Shown here piece after piece: positions 1 through 9,695 of a stretch of DNA of 64,000 nucleotides. The DNA comes from Paenibacillus agilis (GTDB taxonomy: Bacteria > Bacillota > Bacilli > Paenibacillales > Paenibacillaceae), in the NCBI RefSeq assembly GCF_007786455.1, contig NZ_VNJK01000001.1, positions 1,696,074 through 1,760,073 of the forward strand. Reading direction: 5' to 3'. Position 1 is the stretch's first letter, and every line of letters begins with the position of its first letter. The notes beneath the pieces are model-generated. The model was not told the origin of the DNA. It saw only the letters and a program-made list of their open reading frames with translations, and did no database searches. The translations under genes were made by a program, and so were the position numbers.

Positions 1-3000
1 GAGTCAATATTGGGTTGGTTGCACCTAACACGACTTCGGTATTAACGTTTCAATTGAATGTTGTATCTGTGCCGGTACTGCAGGCGATTAGCAACAGCGC
101 AGCCATAGCCTATTCTTTCACATTACCTTCAAGTCGAATCGTTTCCCGATCATCGACGACCAATACGGTTACGATTCCAGTATCATCCCCAGATGTTAGT
201 GTGACGAAGTCATCTAATGTGAATGCAGTTGTTGTCGGTGACCAGATTGTTTATAGCTTCGCAGTTCGTAATAGAGGGATTGAAAATGTAACGAATGCGG
301 TGCTTGTTGATCCTATCGCCGCAGGCTCTACTTTTGTAACAGACAGTGTTACGGTTGATGGATTCCCAAGGCTAAATGAGAGCCCTACTAACGGCATTTC
401 ATTAGGTACGATCGTGCCAGGCCAAACAGTCAATGTCAGTTTTACGGTTAACGTCGTTTCACTTCCTGTATCAGGGGAACTAACGGATCAAGCAACGGTC
501 AGTTTCTCTTCGGGTACGTTTACGGGCTCTACTTGGTCGAATTCACTTTCTATCCCTGTGTTTCAGCCAATTATTACAGCGAATAAGCAGGCGAATCAAA
601 CGGTAGCAACGGTTGGGGATATCGTTACGTATACGATTGTTGTCAACAATACGGGCAATCTGATCGTCACGGGAACCTTAATTGATAATGTGCCGCCAGG
701 CGCTGTATTACTGGGGAACAGTGTAATTGTTAACGGAGTGCCGCAGCCAGGAGTGAACCCTGCTACAGGCATTCCATTGGGGACGATTGAAGCGGGTGGT
801 ACAGCGAATGTTTCTTTCAAAGTGAATGTCACGTCGCTTCCATCTCCGCAAGAGCTTGTCAATCAATCTACGGTGGGCTATGCGTATCATACGCCTGATG
901 GACGCACACTCATTGACTCTGTTCAATCGAATACGGTTACGATTCCTGTGTCTGCACCAAATTTGTCTTTGGCTAAGTCCTCCAACTACAGTTCTGTGGG
1001 CATTGGCGATAACATTACTTACTCGATAAACCTGACCAATAGTGGCATTGAAGATGTCACAGATGTGAGCCTAACTGATCCGATTCCAACTGGTACGTCA
1101 TTTGTGCCAGGAAGCGTAACGATTAACGGAGTCCCTGCTCCAGGAGCAGACCCACAGTCGGGTATCCTTGTTGGATCGATCGCTCCAAGTGTAACGGTTC
1201 CCGTTACGTTCCAGGTAAATGTGAATGCTGTTCCCGTTCCTCCAACTTTAGTGAATCAGGCTACAGCTTCCTTTACTTCAGGTACGTTTACGGGTACTTC
1301 AACTTCCAATACCGTACAAGTGAATGTATTTCAGCCTGCACTTACCTTAGTGAAGAGTTCGGAATTGTCGAACGCGACAGTAGGAGATACATTTACGTAC
1401 ACGATTCAAGTTAGTAATGCTGGTAATATTGATGCAAACATTTCAATTACGGATGCGATACCAAATGGAGCTGTCTTTGTTCCCAATTCTGTACTTGTAG
1501 GAGGAGCACCTCTTCCTGGCGCAGATCCGCAGGTTGGATTCAGTATTGGAAGCCTAGGAGTCAATTCGAATGTGCCAGTTAGTTTTCAAGTCAATGTCAC
1601 CAACCAGCCGACACCACCTGTATTGTCAAACCAAGCAGCAGCTTCATTTACATTTACCTTGCCAGATGGAAGAACATTAAGTGGAAATGCACAATCCAAT
1701 GTCGTAAATGTTCCTATTTCTGTGCCAGATGTTTCGCTTACCCAGACTGCTAATCAAACCAGTGTAGCAGTGGGCGATGTCATTACGTACTCTGTTACGG
1801 CAACTAACAATGGATTCGAAGGACTAACAGCAGTTCAATTGACGGAAATTATTCCACCAGGTACGTCATTTGTACCAGGAAGTGTAACCGTAAATGGAAC
1901 ACCAGTACCGGGAGCAAATCCTGCATCAGGCATTGTACTAGGTACATTAGGCACAGGGCAATCCGTGCTAGTGACTTATCAGCTGCAAGTAAATGCATTG
2001 CCGACACCTCCAGAGGTGCTTACGCAGCCGACGGTGTCATTCACAAGAGGAACATTCTCTGGTTCTACGGTAGCAGATCCGCTTCGCATACCTGTGTTCC
2101 AAGCGACGCTTGCAGCTGTGAAAAGCGCCAATCAAACGGTTGCCAGTGTAGGCGATACAATTACGTATTCTGTTGTCGTATCTAACACGGGCAATATAGC
2201 AGCCACTACAGTTGTGACGGATCCCGTTCCAGGAAATGCTGTCTTTATTCCTAATAGTGTAACGATTGATGGGGTACCAGCAGCAGGTGTCAATCCTACA
2301 ACAGGCATATCGATTACAGTTAGCCCAACTTCAAGCGTTACGGTCACCTTCCAAATGAATATTATCACTACTCCAGATGGTGGCGATATGAGCAATCAGG
2401 CTACAGCTGCATTTACATTCCAATTGCCGGATGGAAGAACAAAGAGCGGCAGTGTTAATTCTAATATCGTAACAATACCAGTATCTTTACCTAGTCTTTC
2501 TGTAGTCAAGAGCACACAAGCTACAGAAGCAGCTATCGGGGATACCATAACATACAGCGTGCTGCTTACAAATGAAAGTATAGAGGCAATTACGAACGTG
2601 ATTGTAAATGATCCGCTGCCGAGTGGGGCTAATTTTGTAGCGGGTAGTGTGACAGTGAACGGCACACCTCTACCAACAGCAAATCCAGCGACAGGAATAT
2701 TTGTCGGGGTAATCGCCCAGAGTGCTAGCGCTACGGTTACCTATCAGCTACAGGTTATTTCACTACCACCTTCGCAGTCCATTGATAATTTAGCGAGTGC
2801 AACTTTCTCTTTAGGAACGTATAGCTCGACAGTACCATCGAATCCGGTTTCTGTTCCTGTGTATGAAGCATCGATTACAGCGCTGAAGAGTGCTTCGCAG
2901 ACCGTGGCGACGATAGGTGATACTTTGCTGTATACGATTATTGTCTCAAATGTAGGGAATACAGCAGCTACAGGAGTATTGACGGATACAACACCGACGG

Positions 3001-3926
3001 GCAGCGTATTTGTACCAGGTAGTGTCACTATCAATGGAGTTTCTCAGCCAGGAGTGGATCCGAATGTAGGCGTGACTTTAGGAACGATTGCAGCAAATGG
3101 GTCGGTAACCGTAGGCTTCCAGGTTAACATTGTATCTTTACCACCTTCGCAGGAACTGCTTAATCAGGCCAATATAAGTTACAGCTATTCTTTACCTTCT
3201 GGACGCAGCATTTCAGGTACGGCTCAATCTAACATTGTAACCATCCCAATATCATCACCTGACGTAACAATACAGAAATCAGCCAACGTTTCGGTTGCGG
3301 TGTTTAATGATGTTGTGATTTATTCCATTACCGTTACTAATAACGGAATTGAAACGGTCAATAACGCAGTTGTATTTGATCCGATTCCAGCGGGCAGTGT
3401 ATTTGTAGCGGGTAGTGTGACGGTTAATGGAATAAGTGTCCCTGATAGCCAACCTACGTCGGGGATTGATCTATTTGCGATTGCACCGGGGCAGACAGAG
3501 ACGGCTACATTCCAAGTGAGAGTGGTTTCTCTGCCTAATCCACCTACATTATCAAACCGCGCTACTGTGAGCTTTACATCTGGAACGTTCACGGGCAGTT
3601 CGGTGTCAAATACGGTAACCGTTGCGGTTGTTCAGCCGATTATTACCGTGACGAAGACCGTAAGTCAAACAGAGGCTACAGTAGGGGATATTGTAACGTA
3701 TACACTTGTAGCACAAAATGAAGGCAATATAGGAGCCTCAACGGTTTTAACAGATCCGATTGCAGAAGGAGGTACTTTTGTTCCTGGCACTGTTACCATT
3801 AATGGTATCCCGTCTCCAGCTTCTAATCCACAAACAGGGATTACATTGAGTAATGTTGCCCCAGGGACGTCGACGACGGTTACTTTCCAAGTTGAAGTGA
3901 CATCGGTCCCCCCCTTGACAGGCTGA
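1..3926 (+). CDS. DUF11-type tandem-repeat surface protein, 5'-truncated by window
   Basis: The reading frame is open from base 3, so the gene starts before the window. It consists almost entirely of beta-sandwich repeats of about 128 residues of the DUF11 / conserved-repeat type. Each has a VGDxxxYTI core, a V(N/D)G turn and an SNxVxxPV end. Nine complete repeats and most of a tenth are visible, and two alternating subtypes can be told apart. Such proteins are usually secreted, cell-surface or exosporium structural or adhesive proteins. No signal peptide can be judged because the N-terminus is missing. The frame ends at a TGA (3924-3926) ten bases after a run of seven C, in mid-repeat. The same repeat continues in the -1 frame, so this stop is probably not the true protein end. 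Confidence 0.85.
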   Translation, partial: VNIGLVAPNTTSVLTFQLNVVSVPVLQAISNSAAIAYSFTLPSSRIVSRSSTTNTVTIPVSSPDVSVTKSSNVNAVVVGDQIVYSFAVRNRGIENVTNAVLVDPIAAGSTFVTDSVTVDGFPRLNESPTNGISLGTIVPGQTVNVSFTVNVVSLPVSGELTDQATVSFSSGTFTGSTWSNSLSIPVFQPIITANKQANQTVATVGDIVTYTIVVNNTGNLIVTGTLIDNVPPGAVLLGNSVIVNGVPQPGVNPATGIPLGTIEAGGTANVSFKVNVTSLPSPQELVNQSTVGYAYHTPDGRTLIDSVQSNTVTIPVSAPNLSLAKSSNYSSVGIGDNITYSINLTNSGIEDVTDVSLTDPIPTGTSFVPGSVTINGVPAPGADPQSGILVGSIAPSVTVPVTFQVNVNAVPVPPTLVNQATASFTSGTFTGTSTSNTVQVNVFQPALTLVKSSELSNATVGDTFTYTIQVSNAGNIDANISITDAIPNGAVFVPNSVLVGGAPLPGADPQVGFSIGSLGVNSNVPVSFQVNVTNQPTPPVLSNQAAASFTFTLPDGRTLSGNAQSNVVNVPISVPDVSLTQTANQTSVAVGDVITYSVTATNNGFEGLTAVQLTEIIPPGTSFVPGSVTVNGTPVPGANPASGIVLGTLGTGQSVLVTYQLQVNALPTPPEVLTQPTVSFTRGTFSGSTVADPLRIPVFQATLAAVKSANQTVASVGDTITYSVVVSNTGNIAATTVVTDPVPGNAVFIPNSVTIDGVPAAGVNPTTGISITVSPTSSVTVTFQMNIITTPDGGDMSNQATAAFTFQLPDGRTKSGSVNSNIVTIPVSLPSLSVVKSTQATEAAIGDTITYSVLLTNESIEAITNVIVNDPLPSGANFVAGSVTVNGTPLPTANPATGIFVGVIAQSASATVTYQLQVISLPPSQSIDNLASATFSLGTYSSTVPSNPVSVPVYEASITALKSASQTVATIGDTLLYTIIVSNVGNTAATGVLTDTTPTGSVFVPGSVTINGVSQPGVDPNVGVTLGTIAANGSVTVGFQVNIVSLPPSQELLNQANISYSYSLPSGRSISGTAQSNIVTIPISSPDVTIQKSANVSVAVFNDVVIYSITVTNNGIETVNNAVVFDPIPAGSVFVAGSVTVNGISVPDSQPTSGIDLFAIAPGQTETATFQVRVVSLPNPPTLSNRATVSFTSGTFTGSSVSNTVTVAVVQPIITVTKTVSQTEATVGDIVTYTLVAQNEGNIGASTVLTDPIAEGGTFVPGTVTINGIPSPASNPQTGITLSNVAPGTSTTVTFQVEVTSVPPLTG

Positions 3927-5985
3927 CGAATGAGGTAGCGGCTGCGATTGAATTTGAGCCTTATGGCGGAAGAACGGTCTATACGGAGACTTTATCCAAT
4001 CAAGTGGTCGTTCCGGTTTATGACTCTGCCGTCAGCCTGACTAAGATAGCCGATGTTATAGATGCGATTGCGGGTGAATTCGTTTTATTTACGATTGTTA
4101 TTCAAAATGATTCAACAAGAACATTGAATCAGGCATTACTTTCTGATGTGCTTGCTGAATATTATCAGTTCATTTCTGGCAGTGTTGTTGTTCAAGGTGT
4201 ACGGCAGCCTTATACAACCCCGTATGCCATTACAATTGGCGTGTTGGAACCAGGAGAAAGAATCGTTATCTCGTATCGTGCGTTAATTACTTATGTACCG
4301 GACAGGATTATGACAAGTACACAAGCGAGCCTGTCATATCAGGTGAGTTCGGATCCGTCAATCATAAGCTCCAACATCGTTCATATTGAATTATTTCCAT
4401 CAGCCGTGCAATTATCGAAGGAATCGAACGTATCAACGGTCATCGTTGGAAGTCGTGTTACGTATTACATTAATGCTGTTCATTTTGGAGTATTTTCTGG
4501 GCAACTGCTGCTTATTGATAAGCTGCCGAGCGAAGTGGAGTTTATATCAGGTAGTTTAGTTGTTAATGGTGAACTGCGACGAGATGAAACGCCAGAAACA
4601 GGAATTAAGTGGGATCCATTTATGGTTGGACAATTGGTAAGAGTGAGTTTTGATGTGACGGTAAAAGCAAGACCGCTTACTGGAAAGCTAGTAAACGAGG
4701 TTGACGCGTTGTTTACGGTACAATTACCGAGTGGCCGTAAAGCTGTCAGTACTTATGATGCACAAGCAGAGCAAATCGTTGTAGCAGAGCCGCTTGTCGT
4801 TCGAAAATCGGCTTCTACATCTGCTATTTCACTGGGTGAGGAAGTTGGATATACGATTGCGATTACGAACGTTATGGCATACGCGCTAAATGAGTTATTT
4901 GTTGTTGATCTACTGCCGAGCAGTTTGCAGTTAGTTCTGGGCAGTGTGGCTATCAATGGTTGGCCAGATCCCAATGTAAATGATCTCACTTCTGGTATAC
5001 AACTGGGGACAATCGAAGCAGGGGCAACTATAACGATTGCATTTCGAGCGAGGCTTACTCAATATGAGCCGAATATGCTTATTACCAATCAAGCTGCAGT
5101 TCATTATTGGGTCGAATACAATCGAGGTTCTGTGCTGTCTAACATCGTAACGATAGTCGCTAATCCTGATCCGCCTAAGCCTCCGCCGCCTGTTGATCCC
5201 AAGCTGAGGTTGTATGTAGCGTCGCCTAGTATAACTGAGCCTGTATTTGTTGGAAGTGTTATTAATTTTCAATATATCCTTGAAAATATTTCAGAAGATG
5301 ATTTATTTCAGCTGCTGCTGAAGTTTACGATGAATCAAAATGGGGCATTTGTTATTGGCAGCTTGTATGTAAATGGCATCTCACTTAATGATAATCCATT
5401 TGACGGTTTTATTATTCCACAATTGAAGATCGGTGAGAGAATTGAAGTCCGTTTCCAAATACGGATTGTAGGTGCAGGCGATGGCAGTCGACTCGTAGTA
5501 GGGGCTAGCGCAGACTATAACTATCGTGGAATTAATGGAGCAGTCATTTCGGAGCAAGTGGTTGCCATCCCAACCATTTATCGCTTATATGATGCTTCGG
5601 TAGATGTTGTAAAATTCACTTCTGCGAAGGTTGTAATGGTGGGAGATATTATTCAGTATGACATCTCGATTCAAAATACGGGTAATATACCGTTGAACCT
5701 AACTGCGACAGATAAGTTAGCATCTAATTTAAAACTCATCCCAAATAAACTAACGGTAAACGGGGTCATCGTTAACGATCGTGAGTTGAGTGATGGAATT
5801 ACCATTTTAGATGCTGAACCAGGGGTGGCACATCGTATTCGATTTACAGCCGTAGTAACATACGCGAGTGGGCGTGCAATATCAAATGCTGCTTTTGTTG
5901 TTGCAACAGCAATTGTTGATAACGTAGTTAGAGAATTCTCATACCATTCGAATACGATTGAGATTAAATTGGTTGAGGACGAAGA
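205..5985 (+). repeat. Tandem protein-coding repeats with a ~768-bp two-domain period
   Basis: Equivalent points of alternate repeats recur near bases 211, 979, 1747, 2512, 3280 and 4051 (subtype B). The other subtype recurs near 591, 1355, 2131, 2890, 3661 and 4429 (subtype A). The single unit is about 384 bp and the higher-order unit about 768 bp. Subtype A repeats end in a PDGRT-like strand and subtype B repeats in a SGTFTGS-like strand. The last two or three units are diverged and less regular. Confidence 0.85.
3908..3914 (+). other. Seven-C homopolymer at frameshift site
   Basis: The bases GT followed by seven C then TTGAC lie exactly where the repeat reading frame changes by -1. Read in codons, the site is C CCC CCC, which fits the X XXY YYZ slippery pattern. 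Eight C would restore one continuous protein. Confidence 0.8.
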
Positions 5986-5989
5986 ATAG
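3914..5989 (+). CDS. Frameshifted continuation of the DUF11-type repeat protein
   Basis: Translated in the frame one base back from the upstream ORF, the sequence after the C run reads PLDRLTNEVAAAIEFEP and completes the interrupted tenth repeat. It then carries five more diverged repeats. The first conventional start codon in this frame is a GTG at 4004 with no ribosome binding site, so independent translation is unlikely. The last repeats are separated by a proline-rich linker (PDPPKPPPPVDPK, near base 5165-5205). The protein ends in an acidic tail (KLVEDEE) with no LPXTG, SLH or membrane anchor. This is either the second half of one gene made by slippage or phase variation, or the inactivated end of a pseudogene. 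A sequencing error in the homopolymer cannot be excluded. Confidence 0.75.
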   Translation, partial: LDRLTNEVAAAIEFEPYGGRTVYTETLSNQVVVPVYDSAVSLTKIADVIDAIAGEFVLFTIVIQNDSTRTLNQALLSDVLAEYYQFISGSVVVQGVRQPYTTPYAITIGVLEPGERIVISYRALITYVPDRIMTSTQASLSYQVSSDPSIISSNIVHIELFPSAVQLSKESNVSTVIVGSRVTYYINAVHFGVFSGQLLLIDKLPSEVEFISGSLVVNGELRRDETPETGIKWDPFMVGQLVRVSFDVTVKARPLTGKLVNEVDALFTVQLPSGRKAVSTYDAQAEQIVVAEPLVVRKSASTSAISLGEEVGYTIAITNVMAYALNELFVVDLLPSSLQLVLGSVAINGWPDPNVNDLTSGIQLGTIEAGATITIAFRARLTQYEPNMLITNQAAVHYWVEYNRGSVLSNIVTIVANPDPPKPPPPVDPKLRLYVASPSITEPVFVGSVINFQYILENISEDDLFQLLLKFTMNQNGAFVIGSLYVNGISLNDNPFDGFIIPQLKIGERIEVRFQIRIVGAGDGSRLVVGASADYNYRGINGAVISEQVVAIPTIYRLYDASVDVVKFTSAKVVMVGDIIQYDISIQNTGNIPLNLTATDKLASNLKLIPNKLTVNGVIVNDRELSDGITILDAEPGVAHRIRFTAVVTYASGRAISNAAFVVATAIVDNVVREFSYHSNTIEIKLVEDEE

Positions 5990-6051
5990 GCTAGAGGTTA
6001 TGTGCGTATTTATCTATAAATAAATGCACGCTCGTTGTTGGTAAATAATAA

Positions 6052-6100
6052 ACAAACATCCCGTATATCACTGAAAAGTGAAGCGGGATGTTTGTGTTTT
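6052..6100. terminator. Bidirectional intrinsic terminator between repeat protein gene and mtnB
   Basis: A 12-bp inverted repeat, ACAAACATCCCG (6052-6063) and its complement at 6084-6095, is followed by a T run on the plus strand. On the minus strand it is followed by a T/A-rich stretch. It lies between two convergent genes. Confidence 0.8.
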
Positions 6101-6128
6101 TAGTATGTGAATGATAATAGAAAGTATC

Positions 6129-6767
6129 TTATTTACGCAGCAAGTCCATACGATACACATATTCAAACAAGAACTCAAAAGCTTCCAAATGACGCTTTGC
6201 TTCAAAGCTGTCAGCACCCCACGCATAGATGCCATGATTGCGCAGTACAATTCCAGGAATACTAGGATTTAAGCTTTGCGTGACCTCAGGAACGATGCTC
6301 GGAATGTGTGCGTAATTTGGTACAATTGGAATTTCGATGCGGGCATTCTCTTCCCAAATATTAAATGCTTTAATTAATTCCACAGCTTGTACGGGAACAT
6401 AGCCTTGATCACCATATAATTCAGAAACGATACTGTTAAATACCGTATGCACATGAAAAATGGCACCACAGCCAGTTAACCGATAGATTTCGCAGTGAAT
6501 GAGTGTCTCGGCGCTTGGCTTCAATGAAGTAGCGTCTGTAGGCACACCATTCTCGTTGACGAGCAAAAAGTCCTCAGGCGTATGAACTGACTTGTCCTTG
6601 CCGCTTGCTGTAATAGCAAATTGAAACTGTCCATCTGCTATATCTCCAACTCTAACAGATAAGTTGCCGCTCGTTCCTGGAAACCAATGACGTGCTGCGA
6701 ATTGTTCTTTAATAGAGCGTAGTTGCTGAAAAGCATGTTGTTTCTGTTCGGATGATAGTGTGATCAA
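6129..6767 (-). CDS. mtnB: Methylthioribulose-1-phosphate dehydratase
   Basis: A 212-residue class II aldolase-family protein matching MtnB, which dehydrates 5-methylthioribulose-1-phosphate to 2,3-diketo-5-methylthiopentyl-1-phosphate in the cytosolic methionine salvage pathway. Visible motifs are the phosphate-binding GTSGNLS (31-37), the zinc-ligand HVH (105-107) and a third histidine in NHG (177-179). The start is a TTG with GGGAG about nine bases upstream. It is the last gene of a minus-strand series proB-proA-proC-mtnW-mtnX-mtnB, 32 bp after mtnX, and is followed by a strong terminator. The next salvage enzyme, the dioxygenase MtnD, is not in the window. Confidence 0.93.
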   Translation of the reverse strand: MITLSSEQKQHAFQQLRSIKEQFAARHWFPGTSGNLSVRVGDIADGQFQFAITASGKDKSVHTPEDFLLVNENGVPTDATSLKPSAETLIHCEIYRLTGCGAIFHVHTVFNSIVSELYGDQGYVPVQAVELIKAFNIWEENARIEIPIVPNYAHIPSIVPEVTQSLNPSIPGIVLRNHGIYAWGADSFEAKRHLEAFEFLFEYVYRMDLLRK

Positions 6768-6799
6768 CGCATAGAGCTCCCTTCGTGAATCAGATAGAT

Positions 6800-7468
6800 T
6801 TATGAAGTTCGGGAATTAATAGTGGCAGATAAATGTTCGACAATATCATAGAATGTGTCGAAAGTTGCATGTGCTAATTCAAGTTCCTCGCATTTATTGA
6901 TAAGCTCGGCACGCGCATAAACAAATTCCACGAGCTTAGCTGCAGCAAAGTCTGTTACACTATCGCCAATTACGATGCGTTCATATTGATCAGCAGGGAA
7001 TTGACGCACGATCGTTGTTTTGCACATTCCGCAATCATTCGTACAAGGCTCTTGGCATGCATGCGGCCATGTGATTCGGATACATTCACCGCTGAAGTCG
7101 CTGCCGTTGCAATAAATATGATTGTGCGGTATATCAAATGGTTCCAGCAGCGGGTAGACGAAGAAGTCGATTCCACCACTTGTAACATAAAATTCAATCT
7201 CGTTTTTCTTGCAAAAGTCTAGAAACTCCTTGAAGCCAGGTCGAATAATGGCCTGGTCAATAGCTTGGCGAATGACCTGATCTTTCATTGAAGCGGGGAG
7301 TAAGGCGAACATTTGACCGACACCATCGCGAATGGTGATGCGTTCTGCTAGCACATCCTCAACGATGTCCCTCCATCCGTCCGGATTAAAGTGCTTAATA
7401 AGCGCTACGATATTGTCATTGGCCGTAATCGTTCCATCAAAATCACAAAAGATGACTTTCTTCTTCAT
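6800..7468 (-). CDS. mtnX: 2-hydroxy-3-keto-5-methylthiopentenyl-1-phosphate phosphatase
   Basis: A HAD-superfamily phosphatase of about 222 residues matching MtnX. It removes the phosphate from the MtnW product to give the acireductone. The nucleophile motif DFDGT is at residues 9-13 and the late metal-binding motif GDSVTDF lies near 175. A cysteine-rich stretch (CTNDCGMCK) typical of this family lies between them. An in-frame ATG eight codons upstream (7492) overlaps the end of mtnW but has no ribosome binding site. The ATG at 7468, just after the mtnW stop and behind GGGGGAC/AGAGTG, fits the family N-terminus better. The gene is tightly coupled to mtnW. Confidence 0.9.
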   Translation of the reverse strand: MKKKVIFCDFDGTITANDNIVALIKHFNPDGWRDIVEDVLAERITIRDGVGQMFALLPASMKDQVIRQAIDQAIIRPGFKEFLDFCKKNEIEFYVTSGGIDFFVYPLLEPFDIPHNHIYCNGSDFSGECIRITWPHACQEPCTNDCGMCKTTIVRQFPADQYERIVIGDSVTDFAAAKLVEFVYARAELINKCEELELAHATFDTFYDIVEHLSATINSRTS

Positions 7469-7473
7469 GTTGT

Positions 7474-8691
7474 TCACTCTTTTGTCCCCCATATTTGAAT
7501 CGCGTGATGCAATGCTTCGTGATTTTGGGCGTAATCTTTAAGGCTTGTCCCTTGCAGTACAGCATCAATGGCTTGAACGAATGCTTGACCGCCTCCTGCA
7601 GCTCCGAGTGGGTGTCCATGGACACCGCCGCCTGCATTGACGACCACATCAATACCGAAGTCGCGAATGATAAGCGGAACGAGTCCAGGATGAATGCCTG
7701 CAGATGGGACTGGGAAGCTTTGCTTCATTGGTCGATCTGTATCTAGACAAGCTTCGCGTATACCTTGTGTATCTTCCTGAGGCATCGTCACTGATCCATA
7801 TGGTGAAGGGAACAGTACGAAGTCAGCTCCAGCTAAGCGAAGGAGCTTGCCTAGCAATAATCGAGCTGATATTCCATAGTGCGGCGATGGGTAAAGCGCT
7901 CCTGCCATAGCCGGATGAGCCATGATCGGTACTGAAATATCAGGATCAGAAGACAATCCGTGCAGGGCATCATATCCATAGCTAAGTACATTGAACAACA
8001 AAGCATTTGCACCTGCGTCAATAGCACGACGTGCTTGATCACGCAGTTCGAAGGTTGGTCCTGTCAAGTTCGCAGCATATAGCAGCTTTTTGCCTGTTTC
8101 TTCTTCCACTTGTTTAGCGGCTTCAAGACAAACTTTGACGCGGTCTTGAATTGGTGTCAGCGGATTTTCGAATAATATTTCGTCATCCTTAATGAGATCG
8201 ACACCGCCTAACGCTTGCTGATGGAATTGTTCTCGCAGTGCGCTAAGGTCATGACCGATAACAGACTTGAAAATGCTCATAAGCAATGGGCGATTGTGTA
8301 CACCCAGTTGTTCTCGAATGCCTGCGATTCCGAACTTTGGTCCTGAAAAGGCTTGTTGGAACGTAGATGACCAATCCAGATCAAGCAACTTGACGCGTCC
8401 ATCCATGGATAACTTACCAAATACGGTTACGAGCAGTGCGGGGATATCACGGCTGAAATTCACATCTGGATAAGCGATGCGAACATCAGCATAGCGTTCA
8501 TTAGGTACGTCGCTTTCGTGAATATGTACATCAACGACACGGCCCAGATGCTTTTGCATCGAGGCCTTCTTCGTCTCTGGAATGTCAGTCCAACTGCCGA
8601 CGGTTAATCCAACTGCAATACTTTCTGCTTTTTTATGAAAATCGGCACGATCATCATATAAGCGATATGTTGCTACGCAAGTGTCACTCAA
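7474..8691 (-). CDS. mtnW: 2,3-diketo-5-methylthiopentyl-1-phosphate enolase (RuBisCO-like)
   Basis: A 405-residue RuBisCO-like protein of the MtnW type, which enolises the MtnB product. The RuBisCO large-subunit signature survives as [11 protein letters not shown]168 is the expected carbamylated lysine and D170/E171 the metal ligands. Enolisation, not CO2 fixation, is known for this family. The start codon is TTG, preceded at ideal spacing by GGGAGGGAG. The start overlaps the proC stop by 3 bp, so translation of mtnW is probably coupled to that of proC, a proline-biosynthesis gene. Confidence 0.94.
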   Translation of the reverse strand: MSDTCVATYRLYDDRADFHKKAESIAVGLTVGSWTDIPETKKASMQKHLGRVVDVHIHESDVPNERYADVRIAYPDVNFSRDIPALLVTVFGKLSMDGRVKLLDLDWSSTFQQAFSGPKFGIAGIREQLGVHNRPLLMSIFKSVIGHDLSALREQFHQQALGGVDLIKDDEILFENPLTPIQDRVKVCLEAAKQVEEETGKKLLYAANLTGPTFELRDQARRAIDAGANALLFNVLSYGYDALHGLSSDPDISVPIMAHPAMAGALYPSPHYGISARLLLGKLLRLAGADFVLFPSPYGSVTMPQEDTQGIREACLDTDRPMKQSFPVPSAGIHPGLVPLIIRDFGIDVVVNAGGGVHGHPLGAAGGGQAFVQAIDAVLQGTSLKDYAQNHEALHHAIQIWGTKE

Positions 8692-9560
8692 TGTATCTCC
8701 CTCCCAATCTCTTCGCCCATTTCAGCGGCACGAGTTCGAGCGCGATGTACTGCCGATTTCACCGCCTCTCCAACACCGTTTTGATCCATAATGGTGAGAG
8801 CTGCTAGTGTTGCTCCGCCAGGTGAACATACTTTGCGTCGCAATTCGGCAGGTGATTCGCCCGTAAGTCGTACCATTTCAGCAGCTCCACGAACAGTTTG
8901 TACGACTAAATCATGGGCTTGCTCAGGCTCTAATCCTTCTTGGATGCCCGCTTCAATCATGGCTTCCATTAAATAGTATACATAAGCAGGGCCACTCCCG
9001 GAAACCCCTGTTATCGCATCAATCGAAACTTCTTCCACTTCTGCGACAATACCAATCGCCTGCAGCAGATTTATCGCAATCTCACGCTGCTCTGCAGTAA
9101 CCTCGGAAGAGTAGCTTACACCTGTCGCGCCAAGTCCAATTGTGCTGGAAGTGTTCGGCATCGTGCGTACAACCGCGATCGTACCGAGCATGCGTTGTAG
9201 CGACTCAATGGAAAGTCCTGCGATGACAGAGACGACAAGGCAGTCTTTGCGCAAAAGCGAGCGCAATTCATGACAGGCTTCTCGTACATCTTTTGGCTTC
9301 ATCGCTAAAATAATAATGTCTGCCTCGCTGAGCCAGCGGCGCTTTGTATCGATATCGTTATCAGCTTGGATTTCATAGCGTTGGCGCAACTCAGCTAAGC
9401 GCTCTTGGTTACTTCGATTAATCATTTGAATTTGGCTAGGAGCCGTTATGGATTGCTTCAGCATGCCGCGGACGATCGCTTCAGCTTGGGACCCGGCACC
9501 AAAGAAGCAGTAGGTTAGTGCTTTGTTGCTTGTCATTGAATTTACAGTGGATTGGTTCAT
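8688..9560 (-). CDS. proC: Pyrroline-5-carboxylate reductase
   Basis: A 290-residue P5C reductase, the last step of proline synthesis (P5C + NAD(P)H to proline). The N-terminal Rossmann motif is [14 protein letters not shown], with Q where most family members have M. It is followed by [11 protein letters not shown] and the substrate-site region [16 protein letters not shown]. The ATG follows AGGAGG with a slightly long spacer of ten bases. It lies 135 bp downstream of proA, separated by a large hairpin, and overlaps mtnW. A ComER-type paralogue is the alternative, but the proBA context favours ProC. Confidence 0.92.
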   Translation of the reverse strand: MNQSTVNSMTSNKALTYCFFGAGSQAEAIVRGMLKQSITAPSQIQMINRSNQERLAELRQRYEIQADNDIDTKRRWLSEADIIILAMKPKDVREACHELRSLLRKDCLVVSVIAGLSIESLQRMLGTIAVVRTMPNTSSTIGLGATGVSYSSEVTAEQREIAINLLQAIGIVAEVEEVSIDAITGVSGSGPAYVYYLMEAMIEAGIQEGLEPEQAHDLVVQTVRGAAEMVRLTGESPAELRRKVCSPGGATLAALTIMDQNGVGEAVKSAVHRARTRAAEMGEEIGREIH

Positions 9561-9612
9561 TGTATGAAAACCTCCTAAGTCAAATATGTGTGCAGTTATT
9601 TGTATACAAGTA

Positions 9613-9665
9613 ACCCGTCATTCCAGATCCTCATGACGTTTAAGGTGGAGGAGGGGATGACGGGT
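9613..9665 (-). other. Intercistronic hairpin between proA and proC
   Basis: ACCCGTCAT (9613-9621) pairs perfectly with ATGACGGGT (9657-9665). An inner CCTC/GAGG (9629-9632/9648-9651) extends the structure. No T run follows on the minus strand, so it does not look like a terminator. It may be an mRNA processing or stabilising element that tunes proC and the mtn genes relative to proBA. Confidence 0.55.
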
Positions 9666-9695
9666 GAAGGCACTTATGACGAATTACACTTGAGA

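Noticed and set aside
708..926. Several 60-100 codon minus-strand ORFs within the DUF11 repeat region
   Set aside because: They recur at the same phase in successive repeats, as expected for antisense shadows of a repetitive low-complexity coding sequence.
4004..4012. GTG as an independent start of the second half of the DUF11-type gene
   Set aside because: No ribosome binding site, and the upstream 90 bases in the same frame already encode the matching repeat, so it is an internal codon.
6001..6035. Imperfect hairpin GTGCGTATTTAT...AAATAAATGCAC just after the repeat-protein gene as a terminator
   Set aside because: Only the outer four pairs are sound, and a far better bidirectional terminator lies 25 bp further on.
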